A DNA stretch of 64,000 nucleotides. Source: Fen-330 sp050008465 (lineage in GTDB: Bacteria > Acidobacteriota > Terriglobia > Bryobacterales > Bryobacteraceae). The stretch is from positions 1 through 64,000 of the forward strand of contig JBEKMO010000029.1 of the NCBI GenBank assembly GCA_050008465.1, given 5' to 3'. How positions within the stretch are numbered: the stretch's first letter is position 1; each line of letters opens with the position of its first letter. Under the pieces are notes generated by a model. That model was not told where the DNA came from. It was given only the letters and a program-made list of their open reading frames with translations, and did no database searches. Below, in pieces: positions 31,848 through 41,900 of this stretch. Both the position numbers and the translations under genes were made by a program.

Positions 31848-33263
31848 TCAGCAGCGCCGCTCTTTGGTCTGCATCAATTGCTCGATGTTGACCAGTTCTG
31901 TCGGGTAGTCGCCGGTGTAGCAGGCGTAGCAGTATTCGTGGCGCTGGTCGTCCACCGCCTCGCGCAGCCCGGCGAGCGAAAGATAGCCCAGGCTGTCCGC
32001 CCCGATGAAGCGCCGGATCTCCTCCACTGTGTTGTTGGCGGCGATCAGCTCCCGCTTGGTCGGGGTATCCACCCCGTAGAAGCACGGGGACCGGGTGGGA
32101 GGGCAGGAAATCCGCATGTGCACCTCGCGCGCCCCCGCCTCCCGCACCATGCGCACGATCTTGCGGCTGGTGGTGCCGCGCACGATCGAGTCGTCCACCA
32201 GGATCACGCGCTTGCCCTCCAGCAGATACCGGACCGGGTTCAGCTTCAGCTTCACCCCGAAATCCCGGATCGCCTGGCTCGGCTCGATGAACGTTCGCCC
32301 GATGTAGTGGCTGCGGATCAGCCCGTGGCGGAAGGGGATGCCGCTCTCGGCCGAGTAGCCGATGGCCGCCGCCACGCCCGAGTCGGGCACCGGCACCACC
32401 ACGTCGGCCTCCACCGGATTCTCCCGCGCCATCAGCCGTCCCAGCATTTCGCGCGACTGCTGCACCGGGCGGCCGAAGACGACCGAATCCGGCCGTGAAA
32501 AATAGACGTGCTCGAAGACGCATTGCGCGCGCGGCTGTTCGGGCGTGTAGCGCTCGCGCGTCAGGCCCTCCGGCCCGGCAATCACCATCTCGCCCGGCTC
32601 GACCTCGTTCAGGTAGACGGCCCCGATCAGGTCGAACGCGCAGGTCTCCGAAGCGAAGACGTAGCATTTCTTGCCGCCGGAGAGCTCCATCTGGCCCATG
32701 GCCAGCGGTCGGAAGCCCTGGGGATCGCGAGCCACGATGACGCGGTCCTGCGCCAGGAACACCAGCGAAAAGGCGCCCTCCAGTTGCAGCAGCGCCTCTC
32801 TCAGCGCGCCGGCCATGGTGCGCTCCCGCGAGCGCGCCACCAGGTGCAGCACGACCTCGGTATCGCTGGACGCCTGGAAGATCGAGCCCCCGGACTCGAG
32901 GTCGTGGCGCAGCTCGGCGGCGTTGGTGAGGTTGCCGTTGTGCGCCACCGCGATGCGCCCCTTGTTGCAGGTCACCGCGAACGGCTGGGCGTTGTTGAGA
33001 TTGGTATCGCCCGCGGTTGAGTACCGCGTATGACCGATGGCCATCGAGCCCGGCAGCTTGGCGAGCTGCTCCGGCGTGAAAACGTCGGCCACGTAGCCCA
33101 TCTGCTTGATGCAATAAATCTCGCGCCCGTCGCTGGAGGCCATGCCGGCGCTCTCCTGACCGCGGTGCTGGAGCGCGTAGAGTCCCAGGTAGGCCAGGTT
33201 GGAAGCCTCCGGGTGGCCATAGACGGCGATCACACCGCATTCATCGTGGAACTTGTCGGACAT
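31848..33263 (-). CDS. purF: Amidophosphoribosyltransferase
   Basis: First step of purine synthesis: PRPP plus glutamine to phosphoribosylamine. 471 residues. The Ntn-type nucleophile Cys9 follows a short propeptide (MSDKFHDE/CGVIAVYG). Glutamine site HRGQESAGMAS and HTRYSTAG; PRPP loop VILVDDSIVRGTTSRKIVRM. Cysteines in CAFDLIG, RISCPPTRSPCF and YCYACYTGDYP match the 4Fe-4S ligands of the Bacillus-type enzyme. It lies 5 bases after purL in purQ-purL-purF. Confidence 0.97.
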   Translation of the reverse strand: MSDKFHDECGVIAVYGHPEASNLAYLGLYALQHRGQESAGMASSDGREIYCIKQMGYVADVFTPEQLAKLPGSMAIGHTRYSTAGDTNLNNAQPFAVTCNKGRIAVAHNGNLTNAAELRHDLESGGSIFQASSDTEVVLHLVARSRERTMAGALREALLQLEGAFSLVFLAQDRVIVARDPQGFRPLAMGQMELSGGKKCYVFASETCAFDLIGAVYLNEVEPGEMVIAGPEGLTRERYTPEQPRAQCVFEHVYFSRPDSVVFGRPVQQSREMLGRLMARENPVEADVVVPVPDSGVAAAIGYSAESGIPFRHGLIRSHYIGRTFIEPSQAIRDFGVKLKLNPVRYLLEGKRVILVDDSIVRGTTSRKIVRMVREAGAREVHMRISCPPTRSPCFYGVDTPTKRELIAANNTVEEIRRFIGADSLGYLSLAGLREAVDDQRHEYCYACYTGDYPTELVNIEQLMQTKERRC

Positions 33264-33268
33264 GCCAA

Positions 33269-35479
33269 CTAGCCTCTCAAGCTGGCTTCCAGCGCCCCTG
33301 CCCAGCTCTCGCGGAGGGGCTGCACTTCACAGTCTATCAGGGTCTCCCCCTGGTTGAGGATCGCGATCCTGCCGCTGACGGTTATGCCGGCCGCGAGCGC
33401 CTCCACTCCGTGCTCGGCGGCGACGCGGCGAACCTCGCCGGGCCACTCCGTCGAGATGAGGATGCGCGATGGGCCCTCGTGGAAGAGCAGGAACTCCGGC
33501 CGCAGATCGCTAGAGAATTCCAGCTCCGCGCCAACGCCCGCGGGGCCGAACGACGCTTCGGCGAGCGCCACCGCGAGGCCTCCGTCGCTCAGGTCGTGTG
33601 CCGATACCGCCAGCCCCTGATTCACGATCTCGCGCACCGCCTCCTGCACGCGTTTCTCGTAATCCATGTCGAGCGCCGGCGGCAGGCCCCACAGGCTCTT
33701 GAGCACGACTTTGGCGTACTCGGTGCCGCCGAAGCGAGTGTCGTCGCAAGTGCCGAGGCCCCCCAGGAGAACCACCGTGTGACCCGGCTGCTTGAAGTCG
33801 ATGGTCACGGGCGCGCCGGTTTTCATCAGGCCCACGATCCCCAGCACCGGCGTGGGAAAGACCGGGTCGCCTAGCGTCTCGTTGTAGAGGCTCACGTTGC
33901 CGCCGGTGATGGGCGTCTCGAAGTGCCGGCAGGCCTCGCCCATGCCTTCGATCGCCTCCACCAGTTGCGCCATGATCTCGGGCCGCTCCGGGTTGCCGAA
34001 GTTCAGGCAATTGGTGGCGGCGACCGGCAGCGCACCCACCACCGAGAGATTGCGGCAGCACTCGGCCACGGCCAGCCGCGCGCCCTCCCGCGGGGATAGG
34101 TGGGCATAGCGGCCGTTGCCGTCCAGCGCCATGGCCACCGAAGAACCGGTTTCTTTCACCCGCACGATGGCCGCGTCGCCGCCGGGCGCCTGGATGGTGT
34201 TGGTGCGAACCATGTGGTCGTACTGCTCCCAGATCCAGCGTTTCGAGCACAGGTCCGGGGAGGAAACGAGCGCCGCGAGATCCGCCGCCAGGTTCTGGCT
34301 GTGGAACGCGGGCGCCTCCATCGGCGCGTCGCGGCGGGGCGTGGTGTGCGGGCGGTCGTAGAGGGGCGCCTCGTCGGCCAGCGCGCGGTTCGGAATCTCG
34401 GCAACCACCTCGCCGTGGTCCTCGACCCGCAACATGCCGTCGCCGGTCACCACGCCGATGATGACCGCGTCCAGGCCCCACTTCTTGTAGACCTGCACCA
34501 CTTCCTCTTCGCGCCCCTTCTCCACCACCAGCAGCATGCGCTCCTGGGATTCCGACAGCATGATCTCGTAAGGGGTCATGCCGGTTTCGCGCTGCGGCAC
34601 CAGTTTCAAGTCGATCTCGACGCCGGTCCCGCCGCGGCTGCCCATCTCGCAGGTCGAGCAGGTAAGGCCCGCCGCGCCCATGTCCTGAATGCCGACGATG
34701 GCGCCGGTCTGCATCGCCTCCAGGCAGGCCTCCAGCAGCAGCTTCTCCATGAACGGGTCGCCCACCTGCACGTTGGGACGCTTCTGCGAAGACTCCTCGG
34801 AGAACTCGGCCGAGGCCATCGAGGCGCCGTGAATGCCGTCGCGGCCGGTCTTGGCGCCGACGTATAGGACCGGATTGCCCACTCCGCTCGCCCGCGCATA
34901 GAAGATCTCGTTCTTCTTGAACACGCCCAGCGCAAACACGTTCACCAGCGGGTTGCCGTTGTAGCTCGGCTCGAAAATGCATTCGCCCCCGATCGTGGGC
35001 ACGCCGAAGCAGTTGCCGTAGTGGGCGATGCCCGCGACCACGCCCGCCACGATGCGGCGGTTGCGCGGGCCCACCTGCGGGTCGTCGAGCGGGCCGAACC
35101 GCAACGAGTCCATCACCGCGATCGGCCGCGCGCCCATCGTGAAGATGTCCCGCAGGATGCCGCCCACACCCGTCGCCGCGCCCTGGAACGGCTCGATGAA
35201 GCTGGGGTGATTGTGCGATTCGATCTTGAAGGCGATGGCATAGCCGCCGCCGATGTCGATGATGCCGGCGTTTTCCCCGGGGCCTTGCACCACCAGCTCG
35301 CTGCGCGTCGGCAGTTTCTTGAGGTGCAGGCGCGAGCTCTTGTAAGAGCAGTGCTCGCTCCACATCACGCTGAAAATGCCCAGTTCGGTATAGGTGGGCT
35401 CTCGGCCCAGGAGAGAAACGATTCTCGCGTACTCCTCCTGCGAGAGTTGGTGGGATGCGATCAGCTCGGGAGTAATCAT
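33269..35479 (-). CDS. purL: Phosphoribosylformylglycinamidine synthase subunit PurL (small type)
   Basis: Synthetase subunit of the FGAM synthase complex (with PurQ and PurS). 736 residues, the small PurL type, so it needs separate PurQ and PurS. Motifs: MWSEHCSYKSSRLHLK, GPGENAGIIDIGGGYAIAFKIESHNHPS, PTIGGECIFEPSYNGNPLVN, IQDMGAAGLTCSTCEMGSRGGTG and LGGLGTCDDTRFGGTEYA. The ATG at 35479 has no clear Shine-Dalgarno; the bases before it belong to a repeat array. Confidence 0.97.
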   Translation of the reverse strand: MITPELIASHQLSQEEYARIVSLLGREPTYTELGIFSVMWSEHCSYKSSRLHLKKLPTRSELVVQGPGENAGIIDIGGGYAIAFKIESHNHPSFIEPFQGAATGVGGILRDIFTMGARPIAVMDSLRFGPLDDPQVGPRNRRIVAGVVAGIAHYGNCFGVPTIGGECIFEPSYNGNPLVNVFALGVFKKNEIFYARASGVGNPVLYVGAKTGRDGIHGASMASAEFSEESSQKRPNVQVGDPFMEKLLLEACLEAMQTGAIVGIQDMGAAGLTCSTCEMGSRGGTGVEIDLKLVPQRETGMTPYEIMLSESQERMLLVVEKGREEEVVQVYKKWGLDAVIIGVVTGDGMLRVEDHGEVVAEIPNRALADEAPLYDRPHTTPRRDAPMEAPAFHSQNLAADLAALVSSPDLCSKRWIWEQYDHMVRTNTIQAPGGDAAIVRVKETGSSVAMALDGNGRYAHLSPREGARLAVAECCRNLSVVGALPVAATNCLNFGNPERPEIMAQLVEAIEGMGEACRHFETPITGGNVSLYNETLGDPVFPTPVLGIVGLMKTGAPVTIDFKQPGHTVVLLGGLGTCDDTRFGGTEYAKVVLKSLWGLPPALDMDYEKRVQEAVREIVNQGLAVSAHDLSDGGLAVALAEASFGPAGVGAELEFSSDLRPEFLLFHEGPSRILISTEWPGEVRRVAAEHGVEALAAGITVSGRIAILNQGETLIDCEVQPLRESWAGALEASLRG

Positions 35480-35556
35480 ATAGCTCGTAGCTCGTGGCTC
35501 GTAGCTCGTAGTTGCCTGCGCCCGTCTACGGGCTACGGGCTACGAGCTACGGGCTA
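35480..35556. repeat. Degenerate TAGCTCGTAG repeat between purQ and purL
   Basis: Left half (35481-35512) repeats TAGCTCG, GTAGCTCGTG and GTAGCTCGTA; right half (35526-35556) repeats its complement TACGGGCTACGGGCTACGAG. The two halves can fold into a long hairpin. The stop codon of purQ (TAG, complement of 35554-35556) lies inside the right half, and purL starts one base beyond the left half. Confidence 0.8.
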
Positions 35557-36222
35557 TTTCATCGCCAACGCCGCTGCCATGGACTGCAACACCAGCAGCC
35601 CGTCGCTAGAACCCATCAGCGGTTCGCTCGCACGCTCGGGGTGCGGCATCATGCCCAGCACGTTGCGGCCCTCGTTCAGGATACCGGCGATGTCGCGCAT
35701 CGATCCGTTCGGGTTATCAAGGTACCGGAACACCACGCGGTCTTCCGCCTCCAGTCGGTCCAGCGTGCGCTGTTCGGCGAAGTAACAACCCTCGCCGTGG
35801 GCGATGGGCATCGTCAGGACCTGGCCTTCGGCCGCGGCCGAAGTGAACGGGGAGGACGTGGTTTCGGTCCGCAGCCGCACCGGGCGGCAGATGAATTTCA
35901 ACCCGCGGTTGCGGATCAGCGCGCCGGGCAACAGGCCGCTCTCGACCAGGATCTGGAAGCCGTTGCAGATGCCGAGCACCAGCCCGCCCTGCCGCGCGAA
36001 CTCCTTCACCGCCCCCATTACCGGCGAGAACTTCGCGATCGCGCCGCAACGGAGGTAATCGCCGTACGCGAATCCGCCGGGCAGAATGACGGCGTCGCAG
36101 TCCCCGACGCTGGCTGCGTCGTGCCACAAAAACTCCGCCGGCTGGCCCAAGATCTGGGACACCGCGAACCAGGCATCGTGATCGCAGTTGCTTCCTGGAA
36201 AGACCACCACCCCGAATTTCAT
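35554..36222 (-). CDS. purQ: Phosphoribosylformylglycinamidine synthase glutaminase subunit PurQ
   Basis: Class I glutamine amidotransferase feeding ammonia to PurL. 222 residues: MKFGVVVFPGSNCDHDAWF, nucleophile Cys in GLVLGICNGFQILVESGLLPGAL, and the His/Glu pair in LGMMPHPERASEPLMG. Length and motifs are normal. No purS was found upstream; the next minus-strand gene (36401-36661) is unrelated. The TAG stop belongs to a repeat array. Confidence 0.97.
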   Translation of the reverse strand: MKFGVVVFPGSNCDHDAWFAVSQILGQPAEFLWHDAASVGDCDAVILPGGFAYGDYLRCGAIAKFSPVMGAVKEFARQGGLVLGICNGFQILVESGLLPGALIRNRGLKFICRPVRLRTETTSSPFTSAAAEGQVLTMPIAHGEGCYFAEQRTLDRLEAEDRVVFRYLDNPNGSMRDIAGILNEGRNVLGMMPHPERASEPLMGSSDGLLVLQSMAAALAMK

Positions 36223-36263
36223 TGGAGAGATTAGTTTAGCATCAGTGGAAGGTCAACCTTGCC

Positions 36264-36303
36264 CGCCCATTCCGGCAAACGGGGCCTGCTGCGGGGTCAG
36301 CGC
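36264..36303. repeat. Family B repeat, copy 1 (divergent)
   Basis: CGCCCATTCCGGCAAACGGG then GCCTGCTGCGGGGTCAGCGC. Matches copy 2 (36320-36360) over the 3' half. Both lie in the 178-bp gap upstream of purQ. Confidence 0.7.
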
Positions 36304-36319
36304 ATTTATTCAACGACGA

Positions 36320-36360
36320 GCGCCTGTCCCCGCGAACGGGGCCTGCCGCGCGGTCAGCGC
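36320..36360. repeat. Family B repeat, copy 2
   Basis: GCGCCTGTCCCCGCGAACGG then GGCCTGCCGCGCGGTCAGCGC. Contains an inner hairpin CCCCG-CGAA-CGGGG and outer GCGC ends. A closely matching copy is at 61468-61508 beside the groEL stop. Confidence 0.85.
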
Positions 36361-36400
36361 CGCCCGGCTTCCCGTACCTGGGGATGATCGGGGATTCTCC

Positions 36401-36661
36401 CTACTGCGCGGCAACCGCGGCAGCGGGAGCGGGGGCGGCAGCCGCCTTCGGTTTGCGGCTGCGGGAGCTCCGCTTCTCGACGGGAGGCACCCGGTCGCTC
36501 TTCTTGAGGGCGGTTACCACGATTGGGGTGACGAATTTCTTCTCCCCAAAATCGTCGAACTTGATGACTATGCGCTCTTCGTTGCAGGAAAGAACCGTAC
36601 CGAAACCAAACTTCAGGTGCTCTACCTGAGCGCCTTGTGGATAAGCTGTTCTAATACCCAT
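36401..36661 (-). CDS. Small protein resembling the UvrD/PcrA C-terminal Tudor-like domain
   Basis: 86 residues from MGIRTAYPQGAQVEHLKFGFGTVLSCNEERIVIKFDDFGEKKFVTPIVV; two upstream in-frame Mets are possible starts. The GAxVxHxxFGxGxVL...IxFDxxGxKxFV pattern is the beta-barrel found at the end of UvrD/PcrA helicases, which binds RNA polymerase. Here it is a free-standing protein with a Lys/Arg patch and an Ala/Pro tail. Its function is unknown. It is divergent from the methyltransferase gene. Confidence 0.75.
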   Translation of the reverse strand: MGIRTAYPQGAQVEHLKFGFGTVLSCNEERIVIKFDDFGEKKFVTPIVVTALKKSDRVPPVEKRSSRSRKPKAAAAPAPAAAVAAQ

Positions 36662-36726
36662 CGGTAGTACTATCATAGCAGACCGGCAAATCAAAGTCGA
36701 ATTGAGTTGTTTTGGAGGGCGAACGC

Positions 36727-37521
36727 GTGAAGAAGTGGTATGAGGAGCTGTTCGAAGATTACGCGGAGACCTACGACAAGCAGCCCTTTACGAGCGGCAC
36801 GCTGGCGGAGGTCGATTTCATCGAGCGGGAGATCGGCTATGACAAGTCGGTGCGCATCCTGGACATCGGGTGCGGCACCGGCCGCCACGCTATCGAGCTC
36901 GCGCGGCGAGGCTACGACGTGACCGGCGTGGACCTTTCCGCGTCGCAACTCGGAAGGGCCCGCGAGAAGGCGCAAGCGGCCGGCGTCGCGGTCCGGTTCC
37001 AGCAGGCCGATGCCCGGCAGCTTCGCTTCCGCGGCGGGTTTCAGTTGGTCATCATGATCTGCGAGGGCGCGTTTCCCCTGATGGAGACCGACGAGGAGAA
37101 TTTCGCGATTCTCGGAAGCGCCGCCGCGGCTTTGGAGCCGAACGGGAAGCTCATCTGCACTACTCTGAATGCGCTCTTCCCGCTGTTTCACTCCGTGAAG
37201 GAATTCCTGGACAGCAACCCGGCGGAGGGCTGCAGCCGGGACAATCGCTTCGACTTGACCACGTTCCGCGATCACTCGCTGTTCGAGGCGGTCGACGACT
37301 CCGGCCGCACGAAGACCCTGAGCTGCAACGAACGCTACTACGCGCCTTCGGAAATGACCTGGCTCCTGAAAAGCCTCGGCTTTCGCAAAGTCGAGGTATT
37401 CGGCTGTCCCACGGGCAACTTCAGCCGGGAGAACAAGCTCACACCCGGCGACTTCGAAATGCTGGTGGTCGCCGGAGAGTATGCTGCTGCCTCTGCGATA
37501 GTGGCCAGGTGCGCTGGGTAG
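36727..37521 (+). CDS. Class I SAM-dependent methyltransferase
   Basis: 264 residues. The GTG at 36727 (VKKWYEELFEDYAETYDKQPF) has GGAGGG seven bases upstream and is preferred over an in-frame TTG at 36712. SAM-binding motif I is VRILDIGCGTGRHAIELARRGYDVTGVDLS, with RFQQADARQLRF as motif II/III. The YDKQPFTSGTLAEVDFI opening is common in small-molecule methyltransferases of this type. The substrate is not evident. Confidence 0.9.
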   Translation: MKKWYEELFEDYAETYDKQPFTSGTLAEVDFIEREIGYDKSVRILDIGCGTGRHAIELARRGYDVTGVDLSASQLGRAREKAQAAGVAVRFQQADARQLRFRGGFQLVIMICEGAFPLMETDEENFAILGSAAAALEPNGKLICTTLNALFPLFHSVKEFLDSNPAEGCSRDNRFDLTTFRDHSLFEAVDDSGRTKTLSCNERYYAPSEMTWLLKSLGFRKVEVFGCPTGNFSRENKLTPGDFEMLVVAGEYAAASAIVARCAG

Positions 37522-37537
37522 CACCGGCCTGCGCGCC

Positions 37538-38893
37538 TCAGCAGGAGGTTTCGGCTGCCGCCGCCCGAAGCATCGAGCGCAGGCTGCGCTCCACGTCCTC
37601 GCCGGTTGTGGCCCACGAGGAGACGCTGATCCGCATGGCGACGCGCCCGCGCCAGGTGGTCTCCCCGCACCAGCAGACACCGTCCCGCTGGATTCGATCG
37701 ACGACGCGCCGGGTGGTCGCGGCGTCACCGAACGCAACCAGAACCTGGTTCAGAACGACCTCGTTCAGGATTTCGTAGCCGGCGGCTTCCAATCCCTCGG
37801 CAAACCGCTGCGCGTGCCGGCACGTCCGTTCGATCAAATCGGCCAGGCCCGCGCGACCCAGCGACCGCAGCGCCGCCCAGATCTCGACGCCGCGGGCCCT
37901 CCGGGACAGTTCTGGCACGTATTGCGACGGCTCGCGATGATCGCCCTGCGGCAGGTAGGCTGCCGCCAACGACATGGCGCGGTTCAGATGCCGCGCGCTG
38001 CGCACGAAGGCCAGCCCGCTATCGTATGGCACGTTCAGCCATTTGTGCGCGTCGGTGGCCCAGGAATCCGCCTCCGCCGCGCCGGCAACCAAATGAGCGC
38101 GCCCGGGGCTCACCGCGGCCCACAGACCAAAAGCGCCATCGATGTGAACCCAGGCGCCGCACTGGCGAGCGATTGCGCAGATCTCAGCCGCCGGGTCGAA
38201 CGCCCCCGAATTCACGTTGCCGGCCTGCATACAGACGATCGCGGGACTGCGCAAGCTCGGAAAAGCCTCCACGCGCATGCGCCCCTGGTCGTCCACGGGC
38301 ACGCGGATCGCCCTCTGACGGCCCAGCCCCAGGAGCCCCAGCGCCTTGATCACGGACGGGTGGGCGTCCTCGCTCACCACCACGGCGAGCGGGGGCGCGC
38401 CAATCAGACCTTCGGCCTCCACGTCCCACCCGGCCTGCTCGAGCACCGCATGACGCGCCGCCGCCAGCGCCGTGAAGTTCGCCATCGTTGCTCCGGTCAC
38501 AAACGCGCCGCCGCACTCCGGCGGTAGCCGAAGCACGTCGAGGAGCCATCGCAGGCTGACTTCTTCCAGAGCCGTCGCGATGGGAGTGGCCACGAAAAGG
38601 CCGGCGTTCTGATCCCAGGCGCCCGCCAGCCAATTCGCCGCGAGCGCCGCCGGCACACACCCGCCCAGGACGAACCCGAAGAACCGGCCACCCGCCGTGG
38701 CAACCGTCGCCGGAGAACCGATCCGGTCCAGCATGTCCAGAACGGCCTCGGCGCTGGCGGGTTCCTCCGGAAGAGCTTCGTTCAACTCGGACAAGCGCTC
38801 GAGCGCCTCGGCGCTGGGCGCCACCCCGCGCGCATCGAGTCCTTCGAGGTAGCGGGCGGCGGTAACCGCAGCCCGGTTTAACAAGTCTCTCAT
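37538..38893 (-). CDS. PLP-dependent decarboxylase, group II
   Basis: 451 residues of the glutamate/aromatic amino acid decarboxylase family. The PLP-lysine is in ADSWATDAHKWLNVPYDSG; other fold motifs are GGAFVTGATMANFTALAAARHAVL, VVSEDAHPSVIKALGLLG, and WVHIDGAFGLWAAVSP with the conserved Asp. Start at 38893 (MRDLLNRAAVTAARYLEGL). The active-site substrate residues are not diagnostic; tyrosine/tryptophan or aspartate-type activity is possible. It is convergent with the methyltransferase, leaving a 16-base gap. Confidence 0.9.
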   Translation of the reverse strand: MRDLLNRAAVTAARYLEGLDARGVAPSAEALERLSELNEALPEEPASAEAVLDMLDRIGSPATVATAGGRFFGFVLGGCVPAALAANWLAGAWDQNAGLFVATPIATALEEVSLRWLLDVLRLPPECGGAFVTGATMANFTALAAARHAVLEQAGWDVEAEGLIGAPPLAVVVSEDAHPSVIKALGLLGLGRQRAIRVPVDDQGRMRVEAFPSLRSPAIVCMQAGNVNSGAFDPAAEICAIARQCGAWVHIDGAFGLWAAVSPGRAHLVAGAAEADSWATDAHKWLNVPYDSGLAFVRSARHLNRAMSLAAAYLPQGDHREPSQYVPELSRRARGVEIWAALRSLGRAGLADLIERTCRHAQRFAEGLEAAGYEILNEVVLNQVLVAFGDAATTRRVVDRIQRDGVCWCGETTWRGRVAMRISVSSWATTGEDVERSLRSMLRAAAAETSC

Positions 38894-38995
38894 AATGTAA
38901 TTATGGCCCGCCCCCGCCGCCACGGTTTTGGTACAAGGAAGATAGCGGCATCGCTCTTTTCTCGAAACCACGTAGTCCGATTTCCCGTCCGAAAG

Positions 38996-41900
38996 ATGAC
39001 CATGAAACGGCCCTTGACACTGGTGCTCTGTATCGCGTTTCTTCTCTCGCTCCCGCTGGGGGCTGAGAGCCGCCGCTATGCGCTGATCCTCGAGGACCCC
39101 CCGATCACCGCCAAGATCGCATCGCGCAGAGAGTTGCGCTCGAAGGCCGCCCTGGATGCCGGGGCCAGGATCGAGGCGGTCCAACAGTCGCTCCGCCAGC
39201 AACTGGCCGAGCGCAAGATCCACGTCACCGGATCGGCGAAAACCCTGGTGAACGCCGTTTTCGTTCAGGTCTCGGACCCGCGGCAGTTGCAGGGCCTCGC
39301 GGGCGTCCGATACGTGGCCCGGCTCCGGCCGATGCACCGCCACCTGGACCGCGCACTCCCCCTGGTCAAGGTCCCGGAGGCATGGACTGTGCTGGCGGGA
39401 GCAGGATTCCAGAACCCCGGCGCGGGAGTCAAGATCGGCATCATCGACACGGGCATCGACCAGACTCACCCAGGGTTCCAGGACCCCAGCCTCCAGGCGC
39501 CGGCGGACCGCCCCGCCTGCAATGACAAGCCCGGCCAGCCGGGCAATAACGATTGCGGCTACACCAACTCCAAGGTGATCGTGGCCCGCAGCTACATCAC
39601 CATGGACGCGGCGGCGAACCAGTTCGACGACCCCTTGGGCTTGCTGCCTGACGATTACTCGCCGCGCGACCGGGTGGGCCACGGTACGGCCGCCGCTATG
39701 GTAGCGGCGGGGGTGCAGCACCAAGCCCCGCTGGCCAGCATTAGCGGCGTTGCTCCCAAGGCCTATCTGGGCAACTACAAGATCTTCGGCTCTCCGGGCG
39801 TCAATGACGGCAGCTACGGAGACGCGCTGGTGGCCGCCCTCGAGGACGCCTACAACGATGGCATGGACATCGTCAGCCTCTCACTGGGCTACCCGCCTTG
39901 GTACGACTCGCTGGACACCGGCGCCACCTGTGGGGAGTTCACGGGGTTTCCTTGCGACGTCGAGGCTTGGTTCGTGGAATCCGCGGTGCAGAACGGGATG
40001 TTGGTGGTTGTTTCGGCGGGCAACGATGGGACCGCGGGCATCAAGTTCCCCGCGCTGAACACAATCCACACCCCCGGTACCGCGCCGTCCGCGCTAACCG
40101 TGGGCGCTTCCCGGAACAGTCACGAGCTGTACGCCAAGGTGGGACTGACGGCTTCGGATGCGCCAGCCAACCTGCGGAATCTCCGCGCCAACTTCGGCGA
40201 CGGACCGAAGATCGGTGTGACCGCGCCGCTGCGCGACGTCACCAGCCTGGGTAATGACGGGCTGGCCTGCGCCGCGCTCCCGGCGAGTTCGTTGAACGGC
40301 GCCATTGCCCTGGTCCAGCGCGACCCCACCCAGTGCGATTTCGCCACCAAGGCGAGAAACGTGCAGGCCGCCGGCGCGCTAGGCGTCGTGATCTATCTGA
40401 ACGGCGGAGACGCACCATTCGCGCCATTGGGAGTGGCCGGCACGGGCATACCCGCGGCGATCATCGGCACTACCGACGGGCAGACGCTGAAGAGCTACCT
40501 GCAATCCCACGCCAATGCTCAGGTCGTAATGGACCCGGCCCTGACCGCATACGACGATCCGAGCTTTGACACCATGGCCGACTTCTCCTCGCGCGGGCCT
40601 TCCATCGGCTATAACGAGATCAAGCCGGAGGTGGTCGCGCCGGCTACCGGCATCTACACCGCCACTCAGCGATACGACACCAACGGCGAGATGTACAGCG
40701 CCACCAGGTACACCGTCGCCGAGGGAACCAGCTTTGCGGCGCCCATGGTGGCCGGCGCCCTGGCCCTGGTGGAACAGAAGACCGGCTTCTCCCCGGCGCA
40801 ATTGAAGTCCGCGGTCGTCAACACGGCCAGCACGGGCATCCAGGAGGGCGGGCCGGCGCGCCTGTCCGCCGTCGGGGGTGGCAAGCTCAATGTGCAGGCT
40901 GCCGTCGAGACCAATGTGACGGTCGATCCCGCCACGCTGTCCTTTGGCGCGCTCGCCGCCGGTGCGCTCCCAGCGCAGATCTCGCGGGTCGTGTACAACA
41001 ACAGCGGCAGCCAGTTGACGCTGGCGATCGCGCAGACCACCCCAGATTCGAACGCCCACCTGCAGCTCAGCCAGGCCACGATCCCCGCTGGCCAGGCCCG
41101 GACCACCCTAACGGTCTCTCTTGTGGGGAAGCTTCCGGCGCCCGGGGCCTACGAAGGGGCCATCACCATTACCGGGGGAGCGGTGCCACTTCGGGTTCCC
41201 TACTCGTACTTGGTTAGCGACAACGTCCCCTATAACCTGTTCCCGATTAACAACGGCGATTTCATCGGCGTCGTCAACAGCCAAATCCCATACGAGTCCA
41301 TCGCGCTCCGCGCGGTCGACCAGTACGGCGTCCCCGTTGAGGGTGCGCCAGTGACTTGGACCGGCACCCAGGGCGGCACTACCATCGACACTACCGTCTT
41401 CGATCCCAAGACAGCCTTGTACGGGGTAGCCGGAGCCTGGGTCTATCTGGGTCCGAATCCCGGCGCCCAGGAGTTCACGGCAACGGTGGGCACTACTCAG
41501 CCGCTGGTCTTTAAATTCCAGGGCCGCGCCCGCCTTCAGCCAACCATTGACTCGGGAGGCGTGATCAATGCGGCGAGCCAGCTTGCGCCTCAATCGGGGC
41601 AGGGCCTGGCGCCCGGTTCCTACATCTCCATCTGGGGACAGAATCTGGCCGAGAGCAGCCTGGACTTCAATTCCACGCTCCCGGCGGGCATTGACCCCTA
41701 CCTGCCAGTCTCGCTGGCCGGCGTGCACGTCAGCTTCGATGTCACGGACCAGCTTGTGAGCGTCCCCGGACACCTGAGCTGGGCCGGATCGCGCCAGATC
41801 AACGTGCAGATCCCTTGGGAGCTCCAAGGGCATTCTTCAGCCTTGATGAAGGTGAGCGTGGGCGGCACTCGCGGCATCGACACCGATCCTTACACCCTCC

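Noticed and set aside
28753..33240. An unbroken 1495-codon frame covering the GH2 gene and much of purF's region
   Set aside because: The part upstream of 31689 is Arg/Gly-rich translation of the purF gene in another frame; the GH2 gene starts at 31689 with a proper signal peptide.
37538..39724. A 728-codon minus-strand frame that would fuse the PLP decarboxylase to an N-terminal extension
   Set aside because: The extension is antisense to the subtilase gene and has no domain; MRDLLNRAA at 38893 is a normal decarboxylase start.
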